Source: Phaeobacter cretensis (GTDB taxonomy: Bacteria; Pseudomonadota; Alphaproteobacteria; Rhodobacterales; Rhodobacteraceae). From it: a stretch of 64,000 bases of DNA. The position numbers and the translations under genes are program-made. Below are positions 25,834 to 34,552 of this stretch, in pieces (position 1 is the stretch's first letter; each line of letters opens with the position of its first letter). The stretch is taken from assembly GCF_047372505.1 (NCBI RefSeq), contig NZ_JBKBEU010000001.1, positions 3,534,001 through 3,598,000 on the forward strand. The letters run 5' to 3'. The notes beneath the pieces were generated by a model. It did no database searches, had not been told where the DNA came from, and saw only the letters and a program-made list of their open reading frames with translations.

Positions 25834-26762
25834 TGCGGATAGGAACAATGCTGTCACAGAAAGTAGACTCTGAAACTAAAATCAAGGCTTGCAAGCACAA
25901 GCAACGCCGCGCCTCTAAGCGTATGGGGCGTTGGCCTCTAAGTTTGGGCGCCGTCCTAACCGGATTGGGGCTAGTCCCTATGGCGCATGCAGGATGTGGT
26001 CCTGTTGCCGAGGCCTGTCAAATCGACGAGGGCGACTATCATATCGAATTGCCGAAAATCAGCGCGGGCGAAGAGCTGCCAGTTGTTATGTTTCTGCATG
26101 GGTACGGCGGATCAGGCAGCGCCGCGTTGCGCAACCGTGCAATGGTCGATGGGTTGACCGACCGGGGGTACGCGGTGATTGCACCAACAGCATTGCCGCG
26201 TAGCCCGGGTGGCCCCCGGTCCTGGGCATTCCTGCCGGCATTCGGGGGGCGGGACGAATCTGTGTTTTTCGATGCGGTTCTGGAAGATGCTGAAGACAAG
26301 TTTAACATCAACCGACAGGATGTTGTTTTATCAGGTTTTTCCGCAGGTGCCTTTATGGTCAGCTATCTTGCTTGCTCGCACCCGGAGCAGTTTGCTGCCT
26401 ATGCAACAATTTCCGGAAGCTTCTGGCGTTCACAACCCGATAGCTGCCAAGGTCCTGTGCGTTTGATGCATACCCATGGATGGGCTGACGATGTTGTACC
26501 GCTGGAGGGGCGATACCTTAGCAACCGGCGGTTTCAGCAAGGAGATATCTTTGCTGGGCTCGAGCTGTGGCGTGACACCAACAGTTGCACCACACATGCG
26601 CCTAACCGCAGCTGGTCCGAAGACAACCAGCTGCGCCGTCGTTGGGAGTGTGGGCCTGGAGCGGACATCGAATTTGTGCTTTTTTCGGGCGGTCATCGGG
26701 TGCCGCAGGAATGGGCAAATTGGGTCGCGGATTGGTTTGAGGAAAGCCCTCTGTCGCAGTGA
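25833..26762 (+). CDS. Secreted alpha/beta-hydrolase, PHB-depolymerase/feruloyl-esterase-like (LpqC type)
   Basis: The protein (309 residues from this start) has the catalytic triad regions of esterase-PHB hydrolases: oxyanion loop FLHGYGGSGSAA, nucleophile GFSAGAFMVS, an Asp in THGWADDVVP and His in FSGGHRVPQEW. A Sec signal GRWPLSLGAVLTGLGLVPMAHA follows a basic N-terminal extension. The ATG at 25833 overlaps the rhodanese stop and AGGGA is just upstream. A start at 25923 would give a standard-length signal but lacks a ribosome site. Substrate could be a polyester or phenolic ester. Confidence 0.8.
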   Translation: MRIGTMLSQKVDSETKIKACKHKQRRASKRMGRWPLSLGAVLTGLGLVPMAHAGCGPVAEACQIDEGDYHIELPKISAGEELPVVMFLHGYGGSGSAALRNRAMVDGLTDRGYAVIAPTALPRSPGGPRSWAFLPAFGGRDESVFFDAVLEDAEDKFNINRQDVVLSGFSAGAFMVSYLACSHPEQFAAYATISGSFWRSQPDSCQGPVRLMHTHGWADDVVPLEGRYLSNRRFQQGDIFAGLELWRDTNSCTTHAPNRSWSEDNQLRRRWECGPGADIEFVLFSGGHRVPQEWANWVADWFEESPLSQ

Positions 26763-26808
26763 TGCAACACGTGTCGTTGCGAATTCCATTGTCTTATTCT
26801 AACATTAA

Positions 26809-26837
26809 ATCAGCATTTTTTTCTAAAATTTGCTGAT
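26809..26837. terminator. AT-rich hairpin between convergent genes
   Basis: ATCAGCA (26809–26815) and TGCTGAT (26831–26837) form a perfect 7-bp stem with a loop of T- and A-runs, between the stops of the esterase and opgH genes. It could end transcription from both sides, but the T-run sits in the loop rather than after the stem. Confidence 0.35.
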
Positions 26838-26866
26838 AATTGTCAAGATTCAATAAAGTTGATGAT

Positions 26867-28789
26867 TTATTCAGCTGGAGTGTGATGCGCGGGCGTGGCT
26901 TCCAATGCCAGGCGCAACCGTTGGCGACGCGCGCGGGCAACACGGGTGATGTGGGGCTCTTTATGAACTTCGCGTGTCGCCAAAAGCGCTTTGGCAAATC
27001 GTTGCAATGGCATTCCGGAAAGCGCCGATAAAGGAACGGCCAATACCAGCGAGACAGCGATCGGCAACAGCCAAACAGAGACGACGCCAGCCAAAATCCC
27101 GGTCCAGAGCGCAAATCCGCTGACAGTCTCGAGGGCATGGCAGGTGAAAAGTGTCCGCCATGAGTAGCTTCCTCCATCACGGGCCTGGGGCGACCATCCT
27201 TTTTGCAGGCCGAAGGCGGTTCTGAGCACCGCGATCATTTGCTGGACCATCAGAATTGGTGCGTAGAGAATTGCCAACAGGATCTCAGCCATCAGCGAGA
27301 GCGTGAAAGTGCCAGCTCCGCCATAGTCGGCGAAACGGCTGCCCGTCATCGGTAGGGCTGCAACAGCCAGCAGTTTGGGTGCCAGCAACATTGCGTAGAT
27401 CAGTAGGATCACCAGCACATGACGGGGCTCTGACATATCCGGCCAGGACGGCATCAGCGGATTTGTTTCGCTGAAATAGGTCAGGACTGAGGCCTCCTCT
27501 CCGCGCCCAATCAGAGCCCAGATGACCAGAAGCGCAAACCAGACCGGAGCCATCAGATAACCGATGGCGCCATGCAACAGGTGAAAGCGGGACAGGGCAC
27601 GAAAGCCTTTGGCGTTGAGAAGATTTAGATGTTGCAGATTGCCCTGACACCAGCGTCTGTCGCGCAATACATGGTCGATAAGGGTTTGCGGCGTTTCTTC
27701 GTAAGATCCGCGAATACGTGGCAGGAACTGGACGCTCCAGCCCGCACGACGGAGTAAACCCGCTTCGACAAAGTCGTGACTCATGATGAGTTTCTCGCCG
27801 CCAAACGCAGACCGCAGAGGTGGCAAGCCAGCACAGGCCGCAAAGGCACGGGTGCGGATGATCGCGTTGTGCCCCCAGTAGTTCCCTTCGTGCCCAGCCC
27901 AACGTGCCAGCCCTTCCGCGAGTGCTAAACCATAGACGCCATTGGCAAATTGTTGCATCCGGCCAAAGACGGATTCTGCTCCGATCAGCTGCGGATAGCT
28001 TTGGATGAGACCGGCGCCGGGATCTCGGGCCAACGCATCTGATAGACGGGCAATAGCACGCCCGGTCATCAGACTATCCGCGTCCAGCACCAGCATAGCG
28101 TCCCAACCTGCGCCCCAGCGACGGACCCATTCGGCGATATTTCCAACCTTACGGCCTTCATTGTCGTCACGACGGCGGTAGTAAAGCTGTGCACCAGCAG
28201 GAAGCATCGCCCGCAGTGCCTCTACACTGGCACGTTCCTGCGCCGCGATAGCATCGTCACGCGTGTCCGACAGAATGAACATCGCATAATCATGCACGCC
28301 GCCCCTAGCGTGCAATTCTTCCAGCATTGATTGCGCGTTTCCAAGCACATACCACGGCACCTCGTTGTAGATCGGCATCAATAGCGCGACCTTCATCCGC
28401 TGGGGTCGTCCGCGCCCTTGTGCGCGTGGACGTTGCGATAGGCCCCATAGTCCCAACAGGACTGTAGATACCGAAAAGCAGATCCAGAAGAAGTTGAAGG
28501 CGATCAGGACCAATAGGGCAACTTCCAACAGGGAAAACCCATCTGCCGCAAACCAGTCCTTCATTCCCCATGTCAACAAACCGGTTGCGGCCATTGCTGG
28601 AGAGAAGGTCAGCACCCGCCACAGCGCGACCTGGCGCTGGGATGCTTCTGCCATCTTGCCTGCTGCCGAAGTCTCGCTCTCGACCGGAGTGGGGCAGTCC
28701 TGGTCCTGAAAATACGCGCCGAAATTCTGTTCCGGCATGGCCAGCGGCTGTTCGGGCGGGATGAGCGAGAAATTTGTCATTTTGTCCAC
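26867..28789 (-). CDS. opgH: Glucans biosynthesis glucosyltransferase H
   Basis: The 640-residue inner-membrane glycosyltransferase (GT2) polymerises beta-1,2-glucan from UDP-glucose and extrudes it to the periplasm for osmoregulated periplasmic glucans. Seen features: two N-terminal helices, the catalytic DAD motif in AMLVLDADSLMTG, the acceptor motif RDRRWCQGNLQHLN, and four to six C-terminal helices. Its start overlaps the end of opgG by 13 bp, typical of the pair. It is shorter than the ~850-residue enterobacterial OpgH, as is usual in alphaproteobacteria. Confidence 0.94.
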   Translation of the reverse strand: MDKMTNFSLIPPEQPLAMPEQNFGAYFQDQDCPTPVESETSAAGKMAEASQRQVALWRVLTFSPAMAATGLLTWGMKDWFAADGFSLLEVALLVLIAFNFFWICFSVSTVLLGLWGLSQRPRAQGRGRPQRMKVALLMPIYNEVPWYVLGNAQSMLEELHARGGVHDYAMFILSDTRDDAIAAQERASVEALRAMLPAGAQLYYRRRDDNEGRKVGNIAEWVRRWGAGWDAMLVLDADSLMTGRAIARLSDALARDPGAGLIQSYPQLIGAESVFGRMQQFANGVYGLALAEGLARWAGHEGNYWGHNAIIRTRAFAACAGLPPLRSAFGGEKLIMSHDFVEAGLLRRAGWSVQFLPRIRGSYEETPQTLIDHVLRDRRWCQGNLQHLNLLNAKGFRALSRFHLLHGAIGYLMAPVWFALLVIWALIGRGEEASVLTYFSETNPLMPSWPDMSEPRHVLVILLIYAMLLAPKLLAVAALPMTGSRFADYGGAGTFTLSLMAEILLAILYAPILMVQQMIAVLRTAFGLQKGWSPQARDGGSYSWRTLFTCHALETVSGFALWTGILAGVVSVWLLPIAVSLVLAVPLSALSGMPLQRFAKALLATREVHKEPHITRVARARRQRLRLALEATPAHHTPAE

Positions 28790-30300
28790 CGGTACAGCCA
28801 GACTTCGGAGGCCGGTTCATCATCCATACGCAGTTCAGCGCGCAACTCGACATGGTCGCGTTCGCCCGGATCAAAGGCAAAGGCAAGGCGCAGACCACCG
28901 GTTTCAGGGTTTTCCTGTAGAACGCCTTCAGTTGGGGTGACATGTGGCGAGGTTATGCGCGCCTGAAGGGTATCAATTCCAGCTGCAAATAGCGGATGGG
29001 GGGCGAAATCGATTGTCATAATCCGACCCGGATCGCCAAAAATGCGAGCCCCCGCAGCGGTATTGATAACCTGCGGTACAGGCAGATCCGGACCGTTGCC
29101 CCAGGTCAACCGATAGTCGATCGCGATTTCGGCGCCGGGTGCGTAGCTTGCGCGGGGCCGCCAGTAGGCAACGATATTGTCGTAGATTTCCTTGTCTGCA
29201 GGGATCTCTACGAGCGTGACCGCGCCCTTACCCCAGTCGCCTTTGGGTTCGACCCAAAGCGCGGGGCGTTGATGATAATGCGCCTCAAGATCTTCGTAGT
29301 CCGACAACAAGCGAGGACGCTGCATCAGGCCAAAACCACGAGGGTTTTCATCGACAAAAGATGACAACTGCAACGTCGTAGGATTGGCGAGCGGCCGCCA
29401 TAGCGTTTCACCATTCCCATTGACGACCAGCAACCCGTCGCTGTCATGGACGGCCGGGCGAAAATCATCAAACCGGTGGCGGTTGGTTTGGTCGAACAAG
29501 AACATGGAGGTGAGTGGCCCAAGTCCGATGTTATCCAGCTCTTCGCGGGCAAACAGTCGCGCCTCGACCTCCATAACCGTGTCCTGTCCGGGCAGGATGT
29601 CGAACCGGTAGGCTCCAGTCACAGAGGGTGAATCCATCAGTGCATGGATAACCATATTTTTCTGTCCGGGTACTGGAGCTTCTAGCCAGAACGCTATGAA
29701 TTCAGGGAATTCTTCGCCCTCGGCTGTAGCTGTGTTCACAGCAAGACCCCGCGCAGACAACCCATAGGTATTTGCGACCCCGATTGCGCGAAAGTAGCTT
29801 GCGCCTTGAAAGACACAGAATTCAGTCTTTTTGCCTGGTTCTTTCAGATCCGTGCGCAGGCGAAAACCGGAGTATCCAAGGCTGTCATCGATACTGAGTT
29901 CTGGTGCCTTGTCAGTTTTGTCAAACAGTGACAGGTCAAATCCGACCGGCTGTGCGACCTCGTTTTCAACGGTATTGATCTCCACCGGGCGCGGAAAATA
30001 GAGGCCGGGCAGAAAGAAATCGACATTGTAGCTGCGCGGGGTTTTGGACCAAAGCGCATCACGGCTACGGAACCACCGGGTCTGGTATTCCTCGTAGCTT
30101 TGTTCTTGCCAATCCTGTGGAACGCTGGGGCGCGGCGTGTAAGGCTGCGCGGCCAGGTCCCGCGCAAGGGTTACCACTGTTTCACGCGAAAACGCGGGTG
30201 CGCCAGCGGCTGACGCAGGAAAAGTCAGCGCGCCAAGCGCAAGGGGGGCGGTACTGGCCAAAGCGGTCGCCAGAAAAGAGCGTCGCGAAATTGTTCTCAT
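28777..30300 (-). CDS. opgG: Glucan biosynthesis periplasmic protein OpgG/OpgD family
   Basis: This periplasmic beta-sandwich protein of about 507 residues tailors the glucan backbone made by OpgH. The N-terminus MRTISRRSFLATALAST is a twin-arginine signal, as in E. coli OpgD rather than the Sec-exported OpgG. Conserved parts include FFRAIGVANTYGLSARGLAVNTA and EEFPEFIAFWLE. I take the ATG at 30300, which overlaps the opgC stop as ATGA; an in-frame ATG at 30315 would add five residues. Gene order opgC–opgG–opgH implies one operon. Confidence 0.93.
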   Translation of the reverse strand: MRTISRRSFLATALASTAPLALGALTFPASAAGAPAFSRETVVTLARDLAAQPYTPRPSVPQDWQEQSYEEYQTRWFRSRDALWSKTPRSYNVDFFLPGLYFPRPVEINTVENEVAQPVGFDLSLFDKTDKAPELSIDDSLGYSGFRLRTDLKEPGKKTEFCVFQGASYFRAIGVANTYGLSARGLAVNTATAEGEEFPEFIAFWLEAPVPGQKNMVIHALMDSPSVTGAYRFDILPGQDTVMEVEARLFAREELDNIGLGPLTSMFLFDQTNRHRFDDFRPAVHDSDGLLVVNGNGETLWRPLANPTTLQLSSFVDENPRGFGLMQRPRLLSDYEDLEAHYHQRPALWVEPKGDWGKGAVTLVEIPADKEIYDNIVAYWRPRASYAPGAEIAIDYRLTWGNGPDLPVPQVINTAAGARIFGDPGRIMTIDFAPHPLFAAGIDTLQARITSPHVTPTEGVLQENPETGGLRLAFAFDPGERDHVELRAELRMDDEPASEVWLYRWTK

Positions 30301-31568
30301 CTCTTGGTTTTCCATGGATGTGATTTAAACCAGGCGGCGATGTAGGCGCAGCCAATGATAAGGCCAAACCCTGTGAGGTTGAAAAAAGCGGTCGTCAGTA
30401 GCGAGCGATCGGTCACATCCATGGCAAAGCCGAGCAGGCGTGCCAGCGCCATGGAGAAGACAAAAACCGCAAGCGATTGCTGACCAACCTTGAGGATCAG
30501 CGACAAAAGAACTGCCCATATTCGTGCAGGCAGGGAATGACCCGATGCAATCAGACGTCGCCCGCCTTCACCCGCGATCACCCAGCCGAGATAGGCCAGT
30601 GACAGGAAGTGGCCAAAACGCAGAAGGCCAAAGTCTGTCTTCTCCCGCCACTGTGCTGTCAGCTTCCATGTGGGGCGGATTGCTTCCGCCAGATCGGAAT
30701 TCCAGGCATCGACCCAGAGGAACACTTTCCAGGACCCAAATGGTGCAAGTAGGATCAGATAGGCAGCAGCCGCCGCAATCAGTATGCGAGAGACTGGCGG
30801 GGCAGGCAGCCAGCCTTTCATGAAGGCAAAACCGGTAAAGAACAGCAACTGCCAGCCAAAGGGATTGAAGAACCACTCCCGGTTTGACCAGGGTTCCGCC
30901 GATAGGGATAGCCCATCCGGACCAAGGCCAACAATATAAGGGTTGGCCAGCAGCCAAATCGCGACGGAGGCCATAGCCACCGCCCAAAGGCCGACGCGCT
31001 CCAGCCCCATCATCAATGGCATCAAGGCCAGGACCACCAGATACATTGGCAGAATGTCGAAGTAATTCGGCACATATCTGAGCGTCATCAACCCAACCAG
31101 CTGCGGCACCGGGTTTTCAAAGAAAGGGCGCAGGTTCAGCAAGGAGATATAGCTTTTGTCAAAGGATCCATAGAGATCCAGCGCTGCCATCGTGGTGGCG
31201 ATAACGATAAACAACCCGATATGCGCCCAGAACACCTGCCAGCAGCGAAACAGCACCCGCGCACTGCCTAAGAACCAGCCTTGGCGCGCAAAGCTGCCGC
31301 CAAAGGCAATTGCCGAGGCCATCCCTGAGCAGAAGACGAAAATCTCAGTGGCGTCCGAAAAGCCAAACCGTGCCGGGATCCAGCTGGTCCAACGGTTACC
31401 TGGAACATGGGCGCACAGGATGATGAACATCGCTATGCCACGATAGAAATCCAGCCGTGGATCACGCGGCGCACGTGGTTGCACATCCGATTGCGGGGCA
31501 ACCGGACGATTGGCCACTGGCGTGGTCTCGGTGCCTTTAGCGCCGGGAAAGGGCGAGATGGTCGCCAT
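30297..31568 (-). CDS. opgC: OpgC-type membrane acyltransferase
   Basis: The 423-residue protein has about ten transmembrane helices and the OpgC start RDPRLDFYRGIAMFIILCAHVPGN, followed by SDATEIFVFCSGMASAIAFGG. OpgC proteins add succinyl groups to periplasmic glucans. The N-terminal ~35 residues are cytosolic and Pro-rich. It lies upstream of opgG with a 4-bp overlap, which supports the role. Confidence 0.9.
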   Translation of the reverse strand: MATISPFPGAKGTETTPVANRPVAPQSDVQPRAPRDPRLDFYRGIAMFIILCAHVPGNRWTSWIPARFGFSDATEIFVFCSGMASAIAFGGSFARQGWFLGSARVLFRCWQVFWAHIGLFIVIATTMAALDLYGSFDKSYISLLNLRPFFENPVPQLVGLMTLRYVPNYFDILPMYLVVLALMPLMMGLERVGLWAVAMASVAIWLLANPYIVGLGPDGLSLSAEPWSNREWFFNPFGWQLLFFTGFAFMKGWLPAPPVSRILIAAAAAYLILLAPFGSWKVFLWVDAWNSDLAEAIRPTWKLTAQWREKTDFGLLRFGHFLSLAYLGWVIAGEGGRRLIASGHSLPARIWAVLLSLILKVGQQSLAVFVFSMALARLLGFAMDVTDRSLLTTAFFNLTGFGLIIGCAYIAAWFKSHPWKTKR

Positions 31569-31591
31569 AGGTTGGTGTGTCCTTGCTTATA

Positions 31592-32956
31592 TTATTCTGC
31601 TGGAACGCTTTGCGCACCCGGTGCACCGCGTCCAGCAGAAATCAGTATGCGGCGCGCCTGGGCATAGCTGTCTTCGGCACCGCCCCGCTGGGCGCGTCGT
31701 TCATTGAGGATCGCCTCCACTGCATCCAGCCGCCCCGCGCGGATGCCGGCATCGATGGTCACGCGTTCAAACACATCACGTTGGGCGTGGCTGCCGCCGG
31801 CCAACTGTAGCGTATTGCGACCGGTTGCGAGATATCCGAACGCCTCGTTGTAATTGCCGTCGCCGAATGCTTCCAACCCCATCGCGAGCCCGCAGCCGGG
31901 GGTGGCCATACGGGCATCGCTTTCACTTGCGCCACGGCGGGCGTCGGAATGAATGCGCTGTACCAGTTGGCCGGTCTCAACCTTGCGGTCATCTCCGACC
32001 AGCGCCAGAAGATAGTGAAGATCTGCAAAGATCAGGCAGCCATCCTCGGTCCGATTGGCACAAAGCTCGGCCAGCTCTTCCCAGCGGTTTCCAATGGCAA
32101 CGCCCTCCAGCTCCAAACGCATCAGCAGCGAAGTGGCATTGGAGATATCGCGATAATCATCAGTTTTGTCTTTGCGAATTTCATGGTCATAGAGCGCCAG
32201 AACCTGCTCGGTTTGTCCTTGATCCAGATGCATCAGCGCCTTGTGCCACCAGACGTGGTAACGGAAGTTGTTGCAATGAGCCCAGGCTGCTTCCCGACCC
32301 GAGAGCCACTCAAGCCCTGTGCGCGCGTTTCCTGTCATGTCGTGGACGTGCGCCACCGCATGCAGGCCCCAGGCATCATCCGGCGCCATCCAGAGCGCTT
32401 GACGTCCTGTGGCCTCCGCCAGATCATAGGCGCCTGTTTCTTCCAAGGAAAAAGCATGGCAACCCAGCAGGTATCCCCGGCCAGCATGATCGGGATCATA
32501 GGCGGGCAGGACTCGCTCGATGGAACGACGCATACCCGTGCTGTCACCAAGAATGAAACGGATCGCATGACTTAGCTTCATTGCAAGCGCGTCTTCCGGA
32601 TGTTTGTGAAGAACCGCCTCCATTTCCGCAATGGCGACAGAAGGCCGTCCTTCCAGCCATGCGCCAAGTGCAGCGATATAATGCCGTTCACGTGGCAATG
32701 CGCCATCTTCGACGGCCTTGGCGGCGGCGTAAGCATCATGCGCAGCCTGCATCACCTCAGCCCGACCCAGCAGCAAAACAAACATGCCTTTGGCTGCCTG
32801 TGCCAGAGCAAACTCTGGTGCGGCCTCGAGTAGAGCCCCAAGATGCTGTGGCGCGGCGGCGGCATGTGACAGGACACCCATCTGCACAGCGTTCCAGTTA
32901 TCGAGAGCTGAGGCGTCGGTCAGGCTGGTCTCTTGGCCAAAAATATCTTGCATCAT
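31592..32956 (-). CDS. Tetratricopeptide-repeat protein, TTC38-like family
   Basis: The protein (454 residues from this ATG) is an all-helical TPR superhelix resembling TTC38 (tetratricopeptide repeat protein 38). Features are GYLLGCHAFSLEETGAYDLAEATGRQAL and HAVAHVHDMTGNARTGLEWL with a conserved His-rich core including FRYHVWWHKALMHLDQGQ. No signal peptide is seen. The frame extends to 33022, but the double ATG at 32953–32956 gives a start closer to the conserved region. It ends 23 bp before opgC, so it may be co-transcribed with the glucan genes, though a link to glucans is not known to me. Confidence 0.83.
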   Translation of the reverse strand: MMQDIFGQETSLTDASALDNWNAVQMGVLSHAAAAPQHLGALLEAAPEFALAQAAKGMFVLLLGRAEVMQAAHDAYAAAKAVEDGALPRERHYIAALGAWLEGRPSVAIAEMEAVLHKHPEDALAMKLSHAIRFILGDSTGMRRSIERVLPAYDPDHAGRGYLLGCHAFSLEETGAYDLAEATGRQALWMAPDDAWGLHAVAHVHDMTGNARTGLEWLSGREAAWAHCNNFRYHVWWHKALMHLDQGQTEQVLALYDHEIRKDKTDDYRDISNATSLLMRLELEGVAIGNRWEELAELCANRTEDGCLIFADLHYLLALVGDDRKVETGQLVQRIHSDARRGASESDARMATPGCGLAMGLEAFGDGNYNEAFGYLATGRNTLQLAGGSHAQRDVFERVTIDAGIRAGRLDAVEAILNERRAQRGGAEDSYAQARRILISAGRGAPGAQSVPAE

Positions 32957-33123
32957 CGTTTGTCCGATCCGTGTCAAAAACGAAAGCAGAGGTGCTTTGG
33001 TGTCGAGCCTAAAGCACGACATGGCGTCTCGCGATGCCCGCTCGCGGTTTGGTGAAGTGGCGTGTGCAATCTCGTTGGATTAGCGCGCTAGCCGGGGCAT
33101 TTGGCAGCGATTTCTCGCATTTT

Positions 33124-33182
33124 TGTAACTCTGGCAAGTCTTCGTTACAGCTGTTTGGCCAAAGATCGCCAGTTTCTGTAAC
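33124..33182. promoter_or_regulatory. TGTAAC/GTTACA repeats in a 375-bp gap
   Basis: TGTAAC at 33124–33129 and GTTACA at 33144–33149 form a perfect inverted repeat. A third copy, TGTAAC at 33177–33182, pairs with the second as GTTACAG/CTGTAAC. The gap (32957–33331) lies between the TPR gene start and the end of the CoA-transferase gene, both minus strand, so the repeats sit 168–226 bp upstream of the TPR–opgCGH operon. The gap also has a 9-bp direct repeat GTAGCGCTA at 33289 and 33326. Nothing else is recognised in it. Confidence 0.4.
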
Positions 33183-33331
33183 ACTCGGCTAGTAACCGCC
33201 GGTTGCAAATCCGCAAAGCGGGTGTTTTGTGCAGTTTCATAAGGGGATAGCAGGCAGCAACCGCAAGAATCCGTGTCGTCCTGTGGCCGTAGCGCTAGAT
33301 TCTCGCTGGCTGCTGGTGGAGTTGGGTAGCG

Positions 33332-34552
33332 CTAATTGATGTCTTCGGCAAAAGGGTTCGCCGAGTTGGTCAGAAGATCGGTGCTGTCCCCGCATGTTGG
33401 CGGGGCATAGCGATAGGTCACCGGTGTACGAGAGAACTTTAGCGGGTTGCCCAGTAATCTGACAGGACCCGCTGCCGAAGACATCTCGATCGCCATTTCG
33501 CGCGCTTCCACCTGATCGGAGCCAAAGACCTGATCCAACGTTTGCACCGGTCCGGCAGGGACTTGGCGGGCTTCCATGGCGGTGATGATCTCTTCGGTGC
33601 CATACTGGCGCAGGGCTGGCAGCAGAATATCAGAAAGCGCGTCACGATTTTGCAACCGAGCCGGATTGGTGGCAAAACGAGGATCACGTGCCAGCCCATC
33701 CAGACCAAGGAAAGATAAGAAACGGCCAAACTGCGCGTCATTCCCGACAGCCAAGATTACATGGCCATCCGATGTTTCATAAAGCCCATAAGGCACGATG
33801 CTGGGGTGTTCATTGCCTCGTCTTTTGGGGGCGCTATCGGTGTTGAGCGTGGCGACGCCTTCATTGATCAACCAGGCGATCTGCGCGTCTACCAATGCGA
33901 TATCAACCTGCTGACCCTCACCGGTTTTTTCCTTGTGCCGCAGGGCAGCGAGGATGCCGACACAGGCATACATACCGCACATCACATCAGAGATTCCTAC
34001 GCCCACTTTCATCGGCCGACCATCAGGCTCGCCTGTCAAAGACATGATCCCGCCGTAGCCTTGCGCCATCAGGTCGTAGCCGGGTTTATGGGCGTTTGGT
34101 CCGGTCTGCCCGTAGCCGGAGATGGACCCATAGACGAGGTGGGGAAAGTCGGCGTGCATGCTCTCGTAATCGAGGCCGTATTTTGCCAATCCGCCGGGCT
34201 TGAAATTCTCCAGCAGGATATCGGCTTCGGCCGCCAGACGGCGCGTGGTAGATTGCCCCTCGGCAGAGGTGATATCCACCTCTATCGACCGCTTATTGCG
34301 GTTCGCGGCCATGAAATAGGCTGACAGATCTGATTGCTGACCGTCAGCATCCACTACATAGGGCGGGCCCCATTGGCGGGTGTCATCCCCACCCGTGCGA
34401 GGGTTTTCTACCTTGAGGACAGTCGCGCCCAGGTCGCCCAGCATCTGCGTACAGGTCGGTCCTGCCAAAATGCGGGAGAGGTCCAGCACCTTAATACCAG
34501 CGAGAGGGCCATGAGATAGCAAGTCGTCGGGGATGTGGTCAGATGAGCCCAT
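33332..34552 (-). CDS. CaiB/BaiF-family (class III) CoA-transferase
   Basis: The protein (406 residues) transfers CoA between organic acids. The family start GPLAGIKVLDLSRILAGPTCTQMLGDLGA and ADILLENFKPGGLAKYGLDY are present. The catalytic Asp is in PGYDLMAQGYGGIMSLTG. GGGAGG lies 6 nt before the ATG at 34552, which overlaps the preceding thiamine-diphosphate enzyme gene by 14 bp; the frame extends to 34582 but without a better ribosome site. Formyl-CoA transferase is one member, but the substrate here cannot be assigned. Confidence 0.9.
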   Translation of the reverse strand: MGSSDHIPDDLLSHGPLAGIKVLDLSRILAGPTCTQMLGDLGATVLKVENPRTGGDDTRQWGPPYVVDADGQQSDLSAYFMAANRNKRSIEVDITSAEGQSTTRRLAAEADILLENFKPGGLAKYGLDYESMHADFPHLVYGSISGYGQTGPNAHKPGYDLMAQGYGGIMSLTGEPDGRPMKVGVGISDVMCGMYACVGILAALRHKEKTGEGQQVDIALVDAQIAWLINEGVATLNTDSAPKRRGNEHPSIVPYGLYETSDGHVILAVGNDAQFGRFLSFLGLDGLARDPRFATNPARLQNRDALSDILLPALRQYGTEEIITAMEARQVPAGPVQTLDQVFGSDQVEAREMAIEMSSAAGPVRLLGNPLKFSRTPVTYRYAPPTCGDSTDLLTNSANPFAEDIN

